DNA of 64,000 nucleotides from Polytrichum commune (Eukaryota; Streptophyta; Polytrichopsida; Polytrichales; Polytrichaceae). Location: NCBI GenBank assembly GCA_950295325.1, contig OX485804.1, forward strand, positions 34,164,001 to 34,228,000, given 5' to 3'. Within the stretch, counting starts at the first letter, position 1. Each line of letters begins with the position of its first letter. The notes beneath the pieces are model-generated. The model searched no databases, had not been told where the DNA came from, and was given only the letters and a program-made list of their open reading frames with translations. The translations under genes and the position numbers were made by a program. Positions 12,982 through 24,530 of this stretch are shown piece by piece.

Positions 12982-14022
12982 CAGTGGTAATTTTTGACAA
13001 GGGGTCCCATCTATCTTGTGACGGGCTGTAATTTCTTGACATGTTTTTGTGACGGGTTCATCCAATATAAACCAGTTTTTTGACGGGCAAATTTCTCATT
13101 TGACGGGTTGAATTTATTTAATGCTCATTTACAAAGTAAACTTCAACATGTATTCAAAGAATGAAGTCCCTTTGCAATACATCATAAATTCTTGTACTAA
13201 AATACCAATAAACTCTTATATCAAAAACATTTATATGTAAATGTCCACTATCCACAACCTCAACCCAAAAAAATTGGGATCACTCAATCCAATGCTAGAA
13301 TACGTCTATCTCGCATATTTCTCCATTCTTGCATAACAGCTAACCAATCTATATCTCCCACATCTATGCCACATAGAGATACGTGCATTAACGCGTCCAA
13401 TGTATTCAATCGAAGTCGAGAACGCAATGCACTCTTCACCAAATTTTGCTTTGAAAATCCCCTCTCGCATATTGCAATACTCGATGGTATTACAAGCACC
13501 TTCTGCCATAATCTTGTGAGATTGGGCCAATTGGTCCTCCACTGAGTCTACTGCTCTACGTTAAGTGATGTGCGAGCTTCTCAAAGAGACAACATTGCAG
13601 GACATTATGGCAACCGCAGATACGCTACGAAAAATGCATAAGAACATACCTCGGGTACTCAACAGATCCCAACTTGACGAGCTGAGAGAAGCAAACCTCA
13701 ACAGATAAGGCTGATAAGCTGTTGTCTATGAAACAATGTTTAACTTGTCGTGGCGGCTTCTATCGTGCTTTACGGGAACCCTAGCATGAATGAATGTCTG
13801 TTGGGAATTTAAGATGGTTAGTAGATGAATGTAGGGAACTTGTAAAGTTAAATCTGTGACAGGTCATCTCAGACTAGGTCCTGTCATTTGACGGGCATTT
13901 TAAAAGCTTTATGTCTTTTGACGGATTCAGTTTTACATTTTTTTGTCTTGTGACGAGTTGTGGTAAAATTCGACGGAAATTTGACATGTGACGGGCTGTG
14001 ACGGGTGCAAAAATTAACCCTG
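12982..14022 (-). mobile_element. Internally deleted hAT transposon with perfect 8-bp TSD
   Basis: The ends are CAGTGGTAATTTTTG (left) and the complement CAGGGTTAATTTTTG (right), flanked by identical CTACAACT at 12974-12981 and 14023-14030. CAGNG ends and an 8-bp duplication define the hAT superfamily. The subterminal regions are packed with TGACGGG/TTGACGGG motifs (about four at the left end, six or more including variants at the right), typical of transposase-binding repeats. The centre keeps a piece of the transposase C-terminus (13499-13284 on the minus strand). The 1,041-bp length and missing catalytic domain make it non-autonomous. The perfect TSD suggests a fairly recent insertion. Confidence 0.88.
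13284..13499 (-). pseudogene. hAT transposase C-terminal dimerisation domain remnant
   Basis: A 71-aa open frame inside the hAT element. It contains PSSIAICERGFSKQN followed by LRSRLRLNTLDALMHVSL, matching the hAT family C-terminal dimerisation region, whose hallmark is a CERxFS motif followed by RSRL and LxALM. The upstream RNase H-like catalytic part and BED zinc finger are absent. A second overlapping frame (13542-13306) continues upstream, suggesting a frameshift. Confidence 0.8.
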
Positions 14023-14146
14023 CTACAACTGTGAAGGGGGCACGACTTCCCGGATTGTCATTCACACTTCCTCCTCATATACACACACACACACACACGT
14101 GCTCTACTTTCACCAGGCGGAATGATCGCGGAGAACCGGCAGTTAT

Positions 14147-14544
14147 GCCCCCTCCCCACTTGACATTAGCTAAGCCAAGTGGGTTTTTAAAAATGAGTGT
14201 TCACACCATCGACATTATCTAGTGCCGATGGTAAGTATTAAGGCATTTGGGGATGGGACAAAAACTATTCAACATTCATTGGTTGGTAGATAAAGCAATG
14301 AACATGTGTGACAAGTATTAAGACATTTGGGGATGGGACAAAAACTATCCCACATTCATTTGGTTGGTAGATAAAGCAATGAACATGTGTGAAAGCTACT
14401 TAACTAAAACCTACTTGGAAATCTCCGGAGCAAGTTCTTGTAGGTGCATTGGGATAGCCGGACGTGTCCGCTATAACCGAGGGAGCTTTACCCGGGTTTT
14501 AGGGAAGTCTTTGGTTATTTGCTAATGTCAAGTGGGGAGGGGGC
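14147..14544. mobile_element. MITE with 24-bp GC-rich inverted ends
   Basis: GCCCCCTCCCCACTTGACAT at the left is repeated inverted at 14521-14544. The interior holds an 80-bp tandem duplication (14231 and 14311). The right part (14330-14515) is homologous, inverted, to about 214-420 of this window. No convincing target duplication was seen; superfamily unassigned. Confidence 0.6.
14231..14391 (+). repeat. 80-bp tandem duplication
   Basis: Two direct copies of a unit containing TTTGGGGATGGGACAAAAAC and GCAATGAACATGTGTGA start 80 bp apart and differ at a few positions only. Inside the MITE at 14147. Confidence 0.8.
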
Positions 14545-14554
14545 AGTAGTTACA

Positions 14555-14760
14555 AATGAACTGGTTTAGTTTGAGAAATAACAGGTTGAAGCTCAAGACT
14601 GCACGAAAATTACCCACCATTCTAGAGGAATCTAGGGGAATATACCCCGATTTAATGAAGGAAAACCGGAGGATGTCAACATTGTAACCGGTTGGGCTTG
14701 CAAACACTAGGATCTCAACCGATTCTGAATGCCCGAAAATCTGCCCGATCACTGCTTGGA
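14555..14760 (+). repeat. Dispersed repeat (three copies in the window)
   Basis: Shares GGTTGAAG, CTAGAGGAATCTA, GGATGTCAACAT and TGTAACCGGTTGG blocks with 26425-26640 (direct) and 17085-17285 (inverted). All copies are diverged and non-coding. Confidence 0.55.
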
Positions 14761-15001
14761 CGCACCCATATTGTATTTGAGACGTACACATGTGGTAAGG
14801 CTGTAGGTGTGAAAACGATCACCAAGAATTACATGCGCAATTGGAAAGAGATGGGACTCCATGTGTCCCATTTACGCTAATCGTTCTAGGTTCAATAGTC
14901 AAACATGATTGTGGGAGCCTACACAACCATTTAATGAGCACAAGAGACTCCCACATGGTTGGGTGGAGTTTGAAGATCTTCACAGTGGAGTTGTTATTTG
15001 A

Positions 15002-16135
15002 GGGGCGGTTTACACTATGGACCATGAAGTCGTCCCACGTAAGAGGCCTATTTTGCGTGGGACGACTTTATGGGACGACTTCCATGGTCCGAGTTACTAA
15101 AATATTAGTTTTCATGGTTCATGGGCCCTTCACTAGGTGTAAACCGAATGTGGACCATGAACAATGACCATGCACCAAAAAGTGGAGGTGCTGATTTTTT
15201 TTAATACATGCCCAAAAAGGGCAATTTTGAAAAAAAATTAAGTTTGATCATTCCTTGTCTTCTCTTGGGCTTCACTTGTCTTCACTTCTTGTTAAATGTG
15301 TCGAAGATGTGGCTTGCAAATCTTCTCACAACAATTTTTTTAAATAAAATAAAATGAGCAATTTAATTTGTACATGCTCAATGTAATTTACATGTGACAT
15401 GCACCTTGTGTTGTCACTACACTAAATAGGATATTTAGTGTTTGATTATATTTAATGTTGTTACCACCCTACCTTGCTCAACACTAATTTTCAATTCTTT
15501 GATAATTAATGTTAGAAGATTTCCCATTGCACTTCTTTTGACTACCCTGATCTACAATCACTAAACCACTACAGATTTTTCTTTTTTGTTTTGCAACTGC
15601 ATTTTGTAAGAATATTGGGGTGTGTAATATACCGTTGGAAAGGTATTTTCAAGACCTTTCCAACGGTATATTACAAGCCCCAAAATTCCAAACATTACAT
15701 TTGGTAGACCAAAAAAACAAATCTGCACTTGAATTCTTGAGTTCTAGATGTCCCGCGTTGTTTGGTGAAACACGTGTGAGCCGGTTTAAGAGGTAGGGCA
15801 AGGTAGTGCTGGTATGTCTCATGGGCTATGGTATAATTAAGGTGCTTAAAAGGTACATTCATTAAAATTTTATTGAAATGGTGTCTCTCTGACATGGGCC
15901 CTTGCCTTTTCCTACCAGACCACCTCTCTTGCCTCTCTCAACGCAAAACCCGTTGGACCATGTCAGTGCATTTATTAGGCCTTAAAAATCATATTTTGGG
16001 GACCTCGACCTCCATGGTCCCTCTGCCATTTTTTCCTTAGTGTAAACCGAAGTTGTCCTGGGAGAACTTCAATAACCAATCAGCTGCCTTGCAGAGCCCT
16101 GGTCCAACTTCATGGTCCATAGTGTAAACCGCCCC
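15002..16135. mobile_element. PIF/Harbinger-like element, 1.13 kb, TGA flanks
   Basis: It has the same GGGGCGGTTTACACTATGG terminal repeat as the element at 12302, inverted at the right end, with TGA on both flanks (14999-15001, 16136-16138). The interior is longer. It includes further near-copies of the TGTAAACCGAATGTGGACCA motif and a long hairpin at 15615-15683. No transposase frame was recognised. Confidence 0.7.
15615..15683. repeat. Long hairpin inside the 15002 element
   Basis: Arms TAATATACCGTTGGAAAGGT and its exact complement are separated by about 9 bases. The pairing continues outward (TTGGGG with CCCCAA) to about 29 bp per arm. Confidence 0.85.
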
Positions 16136-17084
16136 TGAGTAGTTCGCGATTTTCGAGTCATTGTTGGTACCCGACATGGAAGGACATTCGAAGCACCGAT
16201 CAACAAGTACGGTGTTGAATCTTTGGTTGGTAGCCCACCCACACTTAATGTGTGGGCCGATAAAGAAGGGTGAGTACCAGCCTCGGTTGTAGTCAGTGGC
16301 TCGCACTGGCTAATCCGGCTCTAACAAGTGGCCCCTGCTGGTAGGAACCATCCATTGGTGGCCCGCACCAGTAAGTGTGAGTGGGCTATAAGTCTCTGTC
16401 GTTTATTACATAGGGTTCCCATAACGTCGATGAATTAATCAAGGTTTTCCAAGTCTCGGTCACTTTCATCCTAAAAGTTCATTACATTGCACCGATTTTT
16501 TTCGCCCGTCTATAATCAAACATGTATTTTGAGTCTCCAAGCATTTTCACATGTGCGATCAGTGGTATTTGGATCGAAGAAAGTAACTTTGCAAGCACAT
16601 TCTTGCACAATCATTATTGTTAAATAAAAAGGATGATTGCTCACTTTTCTTTTTGGTAGGAGCCATGGACATGGGGTAGTAGTACGTGGACGGTCTTTGT
16701 GAAATGTGACCGGAGCTTTGATGGGGAAACAACACGTTGTCCTCCATCAAAGTTGTAATAATGTGAGAAGGTGCCAAAGAAAGGATGTCCCCTTCACCGT
16801 TCTCTGTAGGTTTGAGTGAATTGGATAAGATATCCAATTGAGATGCTCCTTTTGAGATATCTCTGGTGATACGCGCCCTACCCACCAAGAAAAAGTGGGT
16901 GATGCTTCAGTAAGAAGCACTTTGTCAACTACACTCAATTGTCCAAATGGTGTGAGCCACTATATATATTTTTATTATTTATTATTTATTATTATTTTTG
17001 AGACAGAAAGCCAACCCGGCCAACGCCAAATGAATTGAAGCCAAAATATTTTTGTAGTGTCCACACCAGTGCCCGGGAAGTTTT

Positions 17085-17285
17085 TGGGCATAGTCGGTCA
17101 AGATCCTAGTGATTCTAAGTTCAATTGGGTTGCATGTTGACATCTTCCGGTTTTGTTTTTATTCATTTAAGGTATATTTTGTAGGTTCTTCTAAAATGAT
17201 GAGTAAATCTCTTAAAGTCTCAAACTTTAACCGGTTATTCCTCAAATTCAACCGGTTCATCTGTAACTAGTTGTCAGTCTCCCCG
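17085..17285 (-). repeat. Dispersed repeat, inverted copy
   Basis: Inverted counterpart of 14555-14760: TTGCATGTTGACATCTTCCG and CTCAAATTCAACCGGTT blocks. Confidence 0.5.
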
Positions 17286-17589
17286 AACAGAGGTCCACAC
17301 TACTTTCCACAACAAAAAATAATGCGGGCTAATAAAAAATGTTTTTCAAGAAAATCATTGTGGTGATTGTATCGTTTTTGTCTTGTAACTAATATTCAAT
17401 GCGTTAGTCAAAGGTCTTCATGAAGACTTAGGGGAGACCCCATGTCTTGGATCCACTTTATTCTCACCTTCACTGTAAAATTAGTGTGGCCCACGTTACC
17501 CATATCTCAAGTTGTTAGCAATTGTGAATCTTGAAGAGTTCTTATTCAATTGTCAAAATCGGAGTTGAGATGAAAATTTCACGAAAGGA

Positions 17590-17905
17590 ATTGTGCACGG
17601 GAGTTAGATAGCTCCCAATCGAAGATCTTTGCGTTGGAGTTAGATAGTTCCAACTACAAGATATGAATTGGAGTTATACATCTCCCAACAAGTGGATGTT
17701 ATTCATTGGAGCTAGACAACTCTCAATGAACAAGTATGGTTGAAATTATATAGTTTCAATTAGAATAATGGATGAATGAATCTAGTTGGAATTAGATAGT
17801 TGTGACTAGAAGAATGGATGATTGGATGAAGTTAGAATTAGAGAGTTCCAATTAGAAGGATGAATACGTCAAGTTGGAATTAGACGGTTCCAATTAAAGG
17901 ATTTT
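17590..17905. repeat. Diverged minisatellite of small hairpins
   Basis: About seven or eight units, roughly 35-55 bp apart, each with a core like TTGGAATTAGATAGTTCCAA that is itself an inverted repeat. Similarity decreases toward the left end. No coding frame. Confidence 0.75.
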
Positions 17906-17919
17906 GATTGAGCCAAAAG

Positions 17920-18330
17920 ATAAGGAAAGATCATACAGTGAAATGATCTATGTGTATAGATAAGAAGGCTTAAATATTTATTTAGCAATATTATATATTT
18001 CTATAAGCATCTCTTAGATACTATGGATGAAGATGGATAAGACATGAAGTGCCTTTGGGGCATAAGAGAGAGCTCATGAGAGGAGAGAGGGTTATCTTGT
18101 CTCTCTCCTATGGTAGGGTGGTACGACCTCATAGCAATCACAATATTGTGATTAAGTTGTAAATCATTTTTGTAATCTACAAAGTTTGAAAGTTCTCAAC
18201 ATCGGTGTCTCACGTGCATTCATGCTTGTGCTATTCTTGTGTAAAAGAGGAATGTGACAACATAGGCCCTCCTAATTGTGTGAAGACCAAACCTGAATTG
18301 GTGAGTTTATTTTGAGCACATAGTCCGATT
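17920..18330 (+). other. Possible old LTR-like fragment
   Basis: The order of a purine/TC-rich block, TTGTAAATCATTTTTGTAAT and a CTCACGTGCATT stretch resembles the end of a plant LTR. A short open stretch at 18437 onward is broken by stops. No second LTR, primer site or polyprotein was found, so this is a weak call. Confidence 0.2.
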
Positions 18331-20582
18331 TCAATGTAACACATGTCTTTCTAATGTTTGTATTATCAACAAGTGAGGGTGATTGTACATTTTTGTAGTA
18401 TGAATTTTATTTTTTGGCTATATTTTGTTTCCACTAGCAATGGAAAGTGATTTACTAGAAAATGAATTCGAAAAGGGTATCCTAAGTCTAAAACCATTGT
18501 GAATCAGAGGCTATAAGCAGTTGCCAACGGTTGCCAAAGAAGCTTGGCGATAAAGGAGGCCACTCTGATGAGAGAAAAAAAAATCATTTTCAATTAAATA
18601 AATAAATACAAAGTATCACTTTGAGAGCTAGTGGGAGTTAGTGCATGCTATAGGCCGTGCATGATACATAGATTGTAAGTTTATAGTTATGGAATCCTAT
18701 GACAAGAGCATAGGCTATAAACAATGTCTTTTAGGAAGACACTGAGCTAACCATGATATAGTTTGGTAGCACTTTTGAAAGATTGAATAAGTGCAATCAA
18801 TATCAAATTGTTGGTTTGTATAAATATGATTTGATTATGTTAAGTAAAGGAGAGGATATTGAAAGTGTGGTCAAAATGATAATGCATGAGTGAAGTCGAG
18901 ATTTTATTGAAGTGTTTGTGATGATTGATTAGTGAGTGGTTAGGCTATAATCATTGGAAATAGTAGAGGTGAATGGCCGTAAGCCAATTAGTTGCACAGA
19001 GCAACCGAGTGATCGAGAGAGATTGAAAGGTTAGGACATATCCTAACTCATGATTAAAGCAGAAACCAAATTGAGGCATAACAATTTAGCTATAGCCAAA
19101 ACTAAATGAAACTTTGATAGGCTATAGGAGTAAGAGTCACGATAGATTGCTTAGAAAGTCAAAAAATTACATTTGAATGAGAAGTTAATTCTGTAAGAGC
19201 AATGAGAACTTAAGTGAATGAGAGAAAAATACATGATTGATTGCCAAACAAGGTAAGAGTAATTTAACCTTGTCGTTTGGCTATATAAAATTGTTGATTG
19301 CATGATTAACCTTGGAAGGTAATTTGATTGCATAAACAGATCCACATATCATAAAGTGATGTCTACATGCTAGATTCACCAGATTTTATCTTTGTTTGGA
19401 AATGGTTGCTATGGTTTTTTGAGACTAAATCATTGAATAGTAAGTAAACCTAACTATAACCTACTTTCTTTTATGGTAACTCTCATTTAACCAAGATTTA
19501 AACAATATACACATGAGATGACAAAAGACTAATTGCATTAAAGAAATGGCATTTACAAGACTATTTGCCAAGCTTTTGAGCTTCACAACAAAATTAGGGA
19601 ATGGAATTAGAGTGATAGAAATCCACACACACATTGGACTGAATCACACACAAATGAGGAAGCACATTGAACCATAAGAGTGGAAATTAAACTTAATAAA
19701 GAAGGAATGAAAGAATGAAAGAACCTAGATTATTATTAGAATCCTTAATCCAATGTGACATTAATCCTTATAAACACTAGTTCAATCTTCCTTAAGATCT
19801 AGTTCCCTCGGTTGTTTTCTTGGGTTAGTTTGAGCCCTAGCAAAAATCTTAATCACACTTACCTTAACATCACTTACAATCTAGGTTGATTTGACACACA
19901 AAAGGGTCACAAAACCAAAAATTTGAAAATAGTATGCATCCCGGACATGGAGAGAAAGAGAGGTGAGAGTTGGTATGAACAAAAGAAGTCTCAATCTTGC
20001 ACGTTGTACTCCATGGTTGTACGTGAGCCATGGACGGTTCATTGAACCAATGTCGAGGACAATAATACAATGAACTACATGTCATCATAAGTACTGTACT
20101 ACCTTTACCACTTCGGCTATTTATAAGTGAATAAGTATTACATTGTATATTTTTAGATTCAACAATCTTGGATTTCAAGAAAATTCAATATTTTTCCATA
20201 TTAATTGTTGTGATGTTAAAAGTACACTTACTAGAAGAAACTTTTTTCCCCCTTAAATAGTTTAAATAGTGCCAAAGTGATAAAGGCACTACGGTATCAA
20301 ACATCCATATAACAAGTTTGACCCCAAAAAAGAAAAGAAAAATAAAGGAATCAAACTTTCTCATAACATGATAGACCTATCGACAACAACACCTCCCACT
20401 ACTGTTATTGTGGTTGTTATTAAAGTGATCCCAATGGCACTCAAAGGTTTGAGGGTATCAAAGTCTAAAGATGTATAGCTTCAGGGACCCTGTTCCATGA
20501 GTATGAAAATTTGTCACAAGCTCCTTATCATTTGGGACTTTTCAAAGCATCACATTTTTTGTGTTTGAATGGTTCTTGTAAC
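18331..20582. other. Gene-free AT-rich stretch
   Basis: No exon, domain or clear element ends recognised. Short frames at 19151-19345 and 19870-20178 look like chance openings. Confidence 0.5.
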
Positions 20583-20975
20583 AGACTTTTGACAATGTGC
20601 AAACAAAGTTTGTTACCCCTACATTACATGCCATAGATAATTTTTAAATTTAGGATATTTTTTCTACATATACATAACCATTGATAATATATATTTTTGA
20701 AATTTTGAAATTTTTAGCCATCTTCATTTTTGTAATAATTCTTTTAGTTCAATTTTGCGTCATTCTAGTTAGAAACAGTACGTTTTATTAAAAAAAAACA
20801 AATCATAAATTTTTTCCATTTTTTATTATGTAATAGAGATCATATATATATATCTACTCATGATTTTTTTTTATAAAAGTTTAACCCATTTTGGATATGC
20901 TTTATGTAAAAAGTAGGAATTTTTACATGTAAAGTGTTCGCATGTGGTTGTTCAACTTCACAATAGTGTAACCTC
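20583..20975 (+). mobile_element. Degenerate copy of the hAT-like MITE
   Basis: The interior matches the copy at 23125 (the ACAAAGTTTGTTACCCCT block, the TCTACATATACATAACCATTG block and the TCATTCTAGTTAGAAAC block). The right end AACCTCCCCATG is recognisable. The left terminal repeat has decayed and no target duplication is left, so this is an older insertion. Confidence 0.7.
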
Positions 20976-21402
20976 CCCATGTTTTCGACACAAAATAGGA
21001 TGTTTTAATGGGTCGTAGATGACACTTGTCAAACGGATGATCTTGAAAAACCACCTTTTTCATTTCTAGTGTTGTGATACATTGAAACAAAAAGGCACCA
21101 ACCTTGTGATAACCCAAATGTCAGTTCCAAAAGGTTTGACATGCTATGAGCTACGTAAGACGATAAGACCGGGCCCAAAGAAAATGAAAAGTATGAGGTG
21201 TAATCGACAAGGTTAAATAATTACGGAATAGAGTGCAACACCAAAGGGGATAAATTTTGAACCATCTCATATAATTGCATGTTACCACTTGCCCTTCAAT
21301 GTGAATGCGGTTTACAAGCATCGAAAAGGAGTTTGAAGTACGAGTCCTTTTTATCATGTTGCATGGCCCGATAAATGGCCATTGGCCATTGAAGCATCTC
21401 AA

Positions 21403-21815
21403 CACGGGGGGATCACTCCATTGTCAAGTTGAACACCACGTGCGATAAAAAAAAAATTCTTCTTTTGGTAAGTTGCACCACCAAAATGGGTCAAACTTTT
21501 ATCAATTTTTTTTCATGAGTAGATATACACAGTTCCTATGACATAGTTAAAAGTGGTAACCAAATTTGATGATTTGTTTTTTTCATAAAACATACCGTTT
21601 CTAACTAGAATGACACAAAATTGAACTAAAACAATTACTAAAAATAAATAAAGATGACGAAAAATTTCAAAAAAATATACAAAAGATACTATCAATGGTT
21701 ATGTATATGTAGAAAAAATATCATAAATTTTAAAATTATATATGGCATGTAATATAGGGGTAGCAAACTTTGTCCGCACGTGGTGTCAACTTGATAATGA
21801 AGTGACCTCCCCGTG
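21403..21815 (-). mobile_element. hAT-like MITE, copy with 8-bp TSD
   Basis: A 413-bp element starting CACGGGGGGATCACTCC and ending in the complement of CACGGGGAGGTCACTTC. Terminal inverted repeats are about 40 bp and contain CACCACGTGCG. The flanks CATCTCAA at 21395-21402 and 21816-21823 are identical. The interior is AT-rich and non-coding and matches the copies at 23125 and 47147. CAnGGG ends with an 8-bp duplication point to hAT mobilisation. Confidence 0.85.
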
Positions 21816-22009
21816 CATCTCAATTGGAAATCAACCGGAGTCGAGTTGTGAGCTTAAATGTAAGGTCCATGCAAAAAATTGTTTCATAGTAACCATATTG
21901 AACGGGTAAATAAGTGCTCACAAACACCTTCCGAGGGCAAGAGCGAATCGGGGGAAGAGGGGAGAGTGAAGGTGTTGGTTCTTGTTATATATTTTGAGGA
22001 TTTTTAATT

Positions 22010-22215
22010 TAGACAGAATGAATATAAATCTAAAGTTTAAAGGATTTTGAATTGCGTAACATTATTCATAACTATAACAATGTTCTATGGGACTGACAAT
22101 ATTCCATGGGAAATTCTCCGATATTTCTCACATTCAAACGTGGGATATACCGAGACATATTTTGTGGAACACTTTTATGGATTTGAATAATGTTATGTAG
22201 TGAATTTCAATTAGG
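22010..22215. repeat. Foldback element, ~200 bp
   Basis: TTGAATTGCGTAACATTATTC on the left pairs with GAATAATGTTATGTAGTGAA on the right with a few mismatches. Probably a small MITE; no target duplication identified. Confidence 0.4.
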
Positions 22216-23124
22216 GTAAATCATCAACCGATTTTGTAGGAGACGTGTGGGGGTTCAGGTGTTTTTTGGGGATGATAAACACATGTGCATTGTGTTTCGT
22301 ACCTTGGAAAGAAAAATCCCTGACATGTAAGGATGTCTATTTCTTGATTTCAAAAGCAAACCTACTAAAAAATGCTTCAAAAACGACTTCTTGTATTAAC
22401 ATTGTACTCTTGAAGACAATCAAACATTTATCTACATTATATGTAGAACATACTATCCTACCAAAATTAAGGTAATTCTTATTTCTTTATTCTTTAAATC
22501 TCAATTGTCACTAACAAAATGTTGTTGAATGTTTTCTCACAGATAGGATGTAATGCATCAAATTTGACCACACAACATGCATCAGTGAAGCTAGGCCAAC
22601 AATAGCATTGAACCCTATTATTTCTTGAGTTATAACAACCCTAATGATGACATAAAGGCCATGGATAGGTGGAGCATGGATGATGACCATATGGAAACTA
22701 TGCATTGTCATTATGTCACTTGACATTTGGACCCCTTATGTAGATTGTCTTCAACCCTACAACTTTTGACAACGTTTTTATTTGCACATGCCAAGATGAA
22801 GCTACATTTGTATCAAATGCACGCGATGGCGTTGATTTGACTCAACATTATTCAACATTACGTGTTCATCATGTGGGCTTGGGAATATAGCCATGAGACA
22901 CGTGGAGACTCATATTCAAATTGAGCTCCCAACATGATTCATATCCACGGTTATATTCCAGAGCCCATGACTTAGATGTACAACGTTAAGTAATGTTATG
23001 AACACCAATGCATAAAAGAAGCCCTATTAACAATCACATTGTCGAGGATTTATGGCAACATTCTAAGTTCAACATAAAGACATTGGGAATCTCTACATTT
23101 CGGAAATTCCTTATTTGGCATAAT

Positions 23125-23533
23125 CACAGGGAGGTCACTTCATTGTCAAGTTGACACCACGTGCGGACAAAGTTTGCTACCCCTATATTACATGCCATAT
23201 ATAATTTTAAAATTTATGATATTTTTTCTACATATACATAACCATTGATAGTATCTTTTGTATACTTTTTTGAAATTTTTAGTCATCTTTATTTTTTTAG
23301 TAAATTTTTTAGTTCAATTATGTGTCATTCTAGTTAGAAACGGTATGTTTCATGAAAAAAACAAATCATCAAATTTAGTTACCACTTTTGACTATGTCAT
23401 AGGTACTGTGTATATATACTCATGAAAAAAAATTGATAAAATTTTGACCCATTTTGGTGGTGCAACTTACCAAAAGAAGAATTTTTTGGGTCGCACGTGG
23501 TGTTCAACTTGACAATGGAGTGATCTACCCGTG
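23125..23533 (+). mobile_element. hAT-like MITE, copy with 8-bp TSD
   Basis: A 409-bp copy of the family at 21403 and 47147, in the opposite orientation. It starts CACAGGGAGGTCACTTC and ends ATCTACCCGTG. It is flanked by GGCATAAT at 23117-23124 and 23534-23541. Both terminal repeats contain CACGTG. There is no coding capacity. Confidence 0.87.
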
Positions 23534-24129
23534 GGCATAATTTAGCCATACTGGACTCGGAATGAACATCATACTAGGCTTTGAATGGGTTTGAACAAAG
23601 CAGGGATGAATCATCCATAAACCAATGGGAGGTATGCATGTAAACCCCTTAGCATGATTGTCACAAATCCTAGACCCATTCATGTGGGGCCATTTTGGCT
23701 ACAAAGACTTGATTCCCCGAATCATAGCTACAACATGTGCATGGGTGCACATGCCATAGTATGTAGGATATACATCGTATGATATGAAGGGTTGTGGCTT
23801 TGTGACATTTAGGTCATCTATCCACCATGAAGGTTAAAGCAAAATGTAATTGTTCTATTACCTAAATAATATGCTTTAAAATGATTTGGTTATAAATGCT
23901 ACACCATATACTCCAAATTAACCTAGTGCAATCCAATTTGCAATGAATCGGGCGACACCATTTATGGGGCTTGTTTTACTAGTGGTCACCTATGGTGGAT
24001 GCATTTCCATAGATGTCACAAAGTATGAGCCCAATGGAAGTCCATATAATCTACCCTACATATCACCACACCTCGCCTATAGGATGCATTTCCCATCGAC
24101 CAAAGTTTCTAGTGTAAATTTACCTCCAT

Positions 24130-24530
24130 ACTACAATTACGACACTCGTAATACGACAACTTTTAGGCATGATTTGTCATATAATAAAGGTAATTAATGT
24201 GCTTAAGTGGTGGGACCTATACGTATTTTAAGGTTCACATGTGATTAGTACTTTGAAACATGCAGGGGAACCTTGAGAACATTGTGAACCTTGGGGAATG
24301 TTGTGAGCGCATTTCTTCAATACTAAATGTTCTCAAATACTCGTATATTTTTGTTATGCACACAAAATGACATTTAACATTAAAATATGTCATTTAAGGA
24401 AGAAAAAGGACCATCTATATAGTATGACATTTGAGGCCAAAATGTCGTACTACCGAGGGTATGACATTCGACATATACGACACTTTCTTGTGCCACAAAG
24501 CATGTCTTTAATAAAGAGGGAGAATAGTAT
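24130..24530. repeat. Decayed relative of the 8175 pogo-like element
   Basis: The right edge CTTTAATAAAGAGGGAGAAT matches the inverted left end of the element at 8175. The left edge has ATTACGACACTCGTAATACG, like that element's right end. The boundaries are approximate and the ends have decayed. Confidence 0.35.

Noticed and set aside
16160-16380. Short inverted repeats such as CCCACACTTAATGTGTGGG
   Set aside because: Small stems without a matching second element or target duplication.
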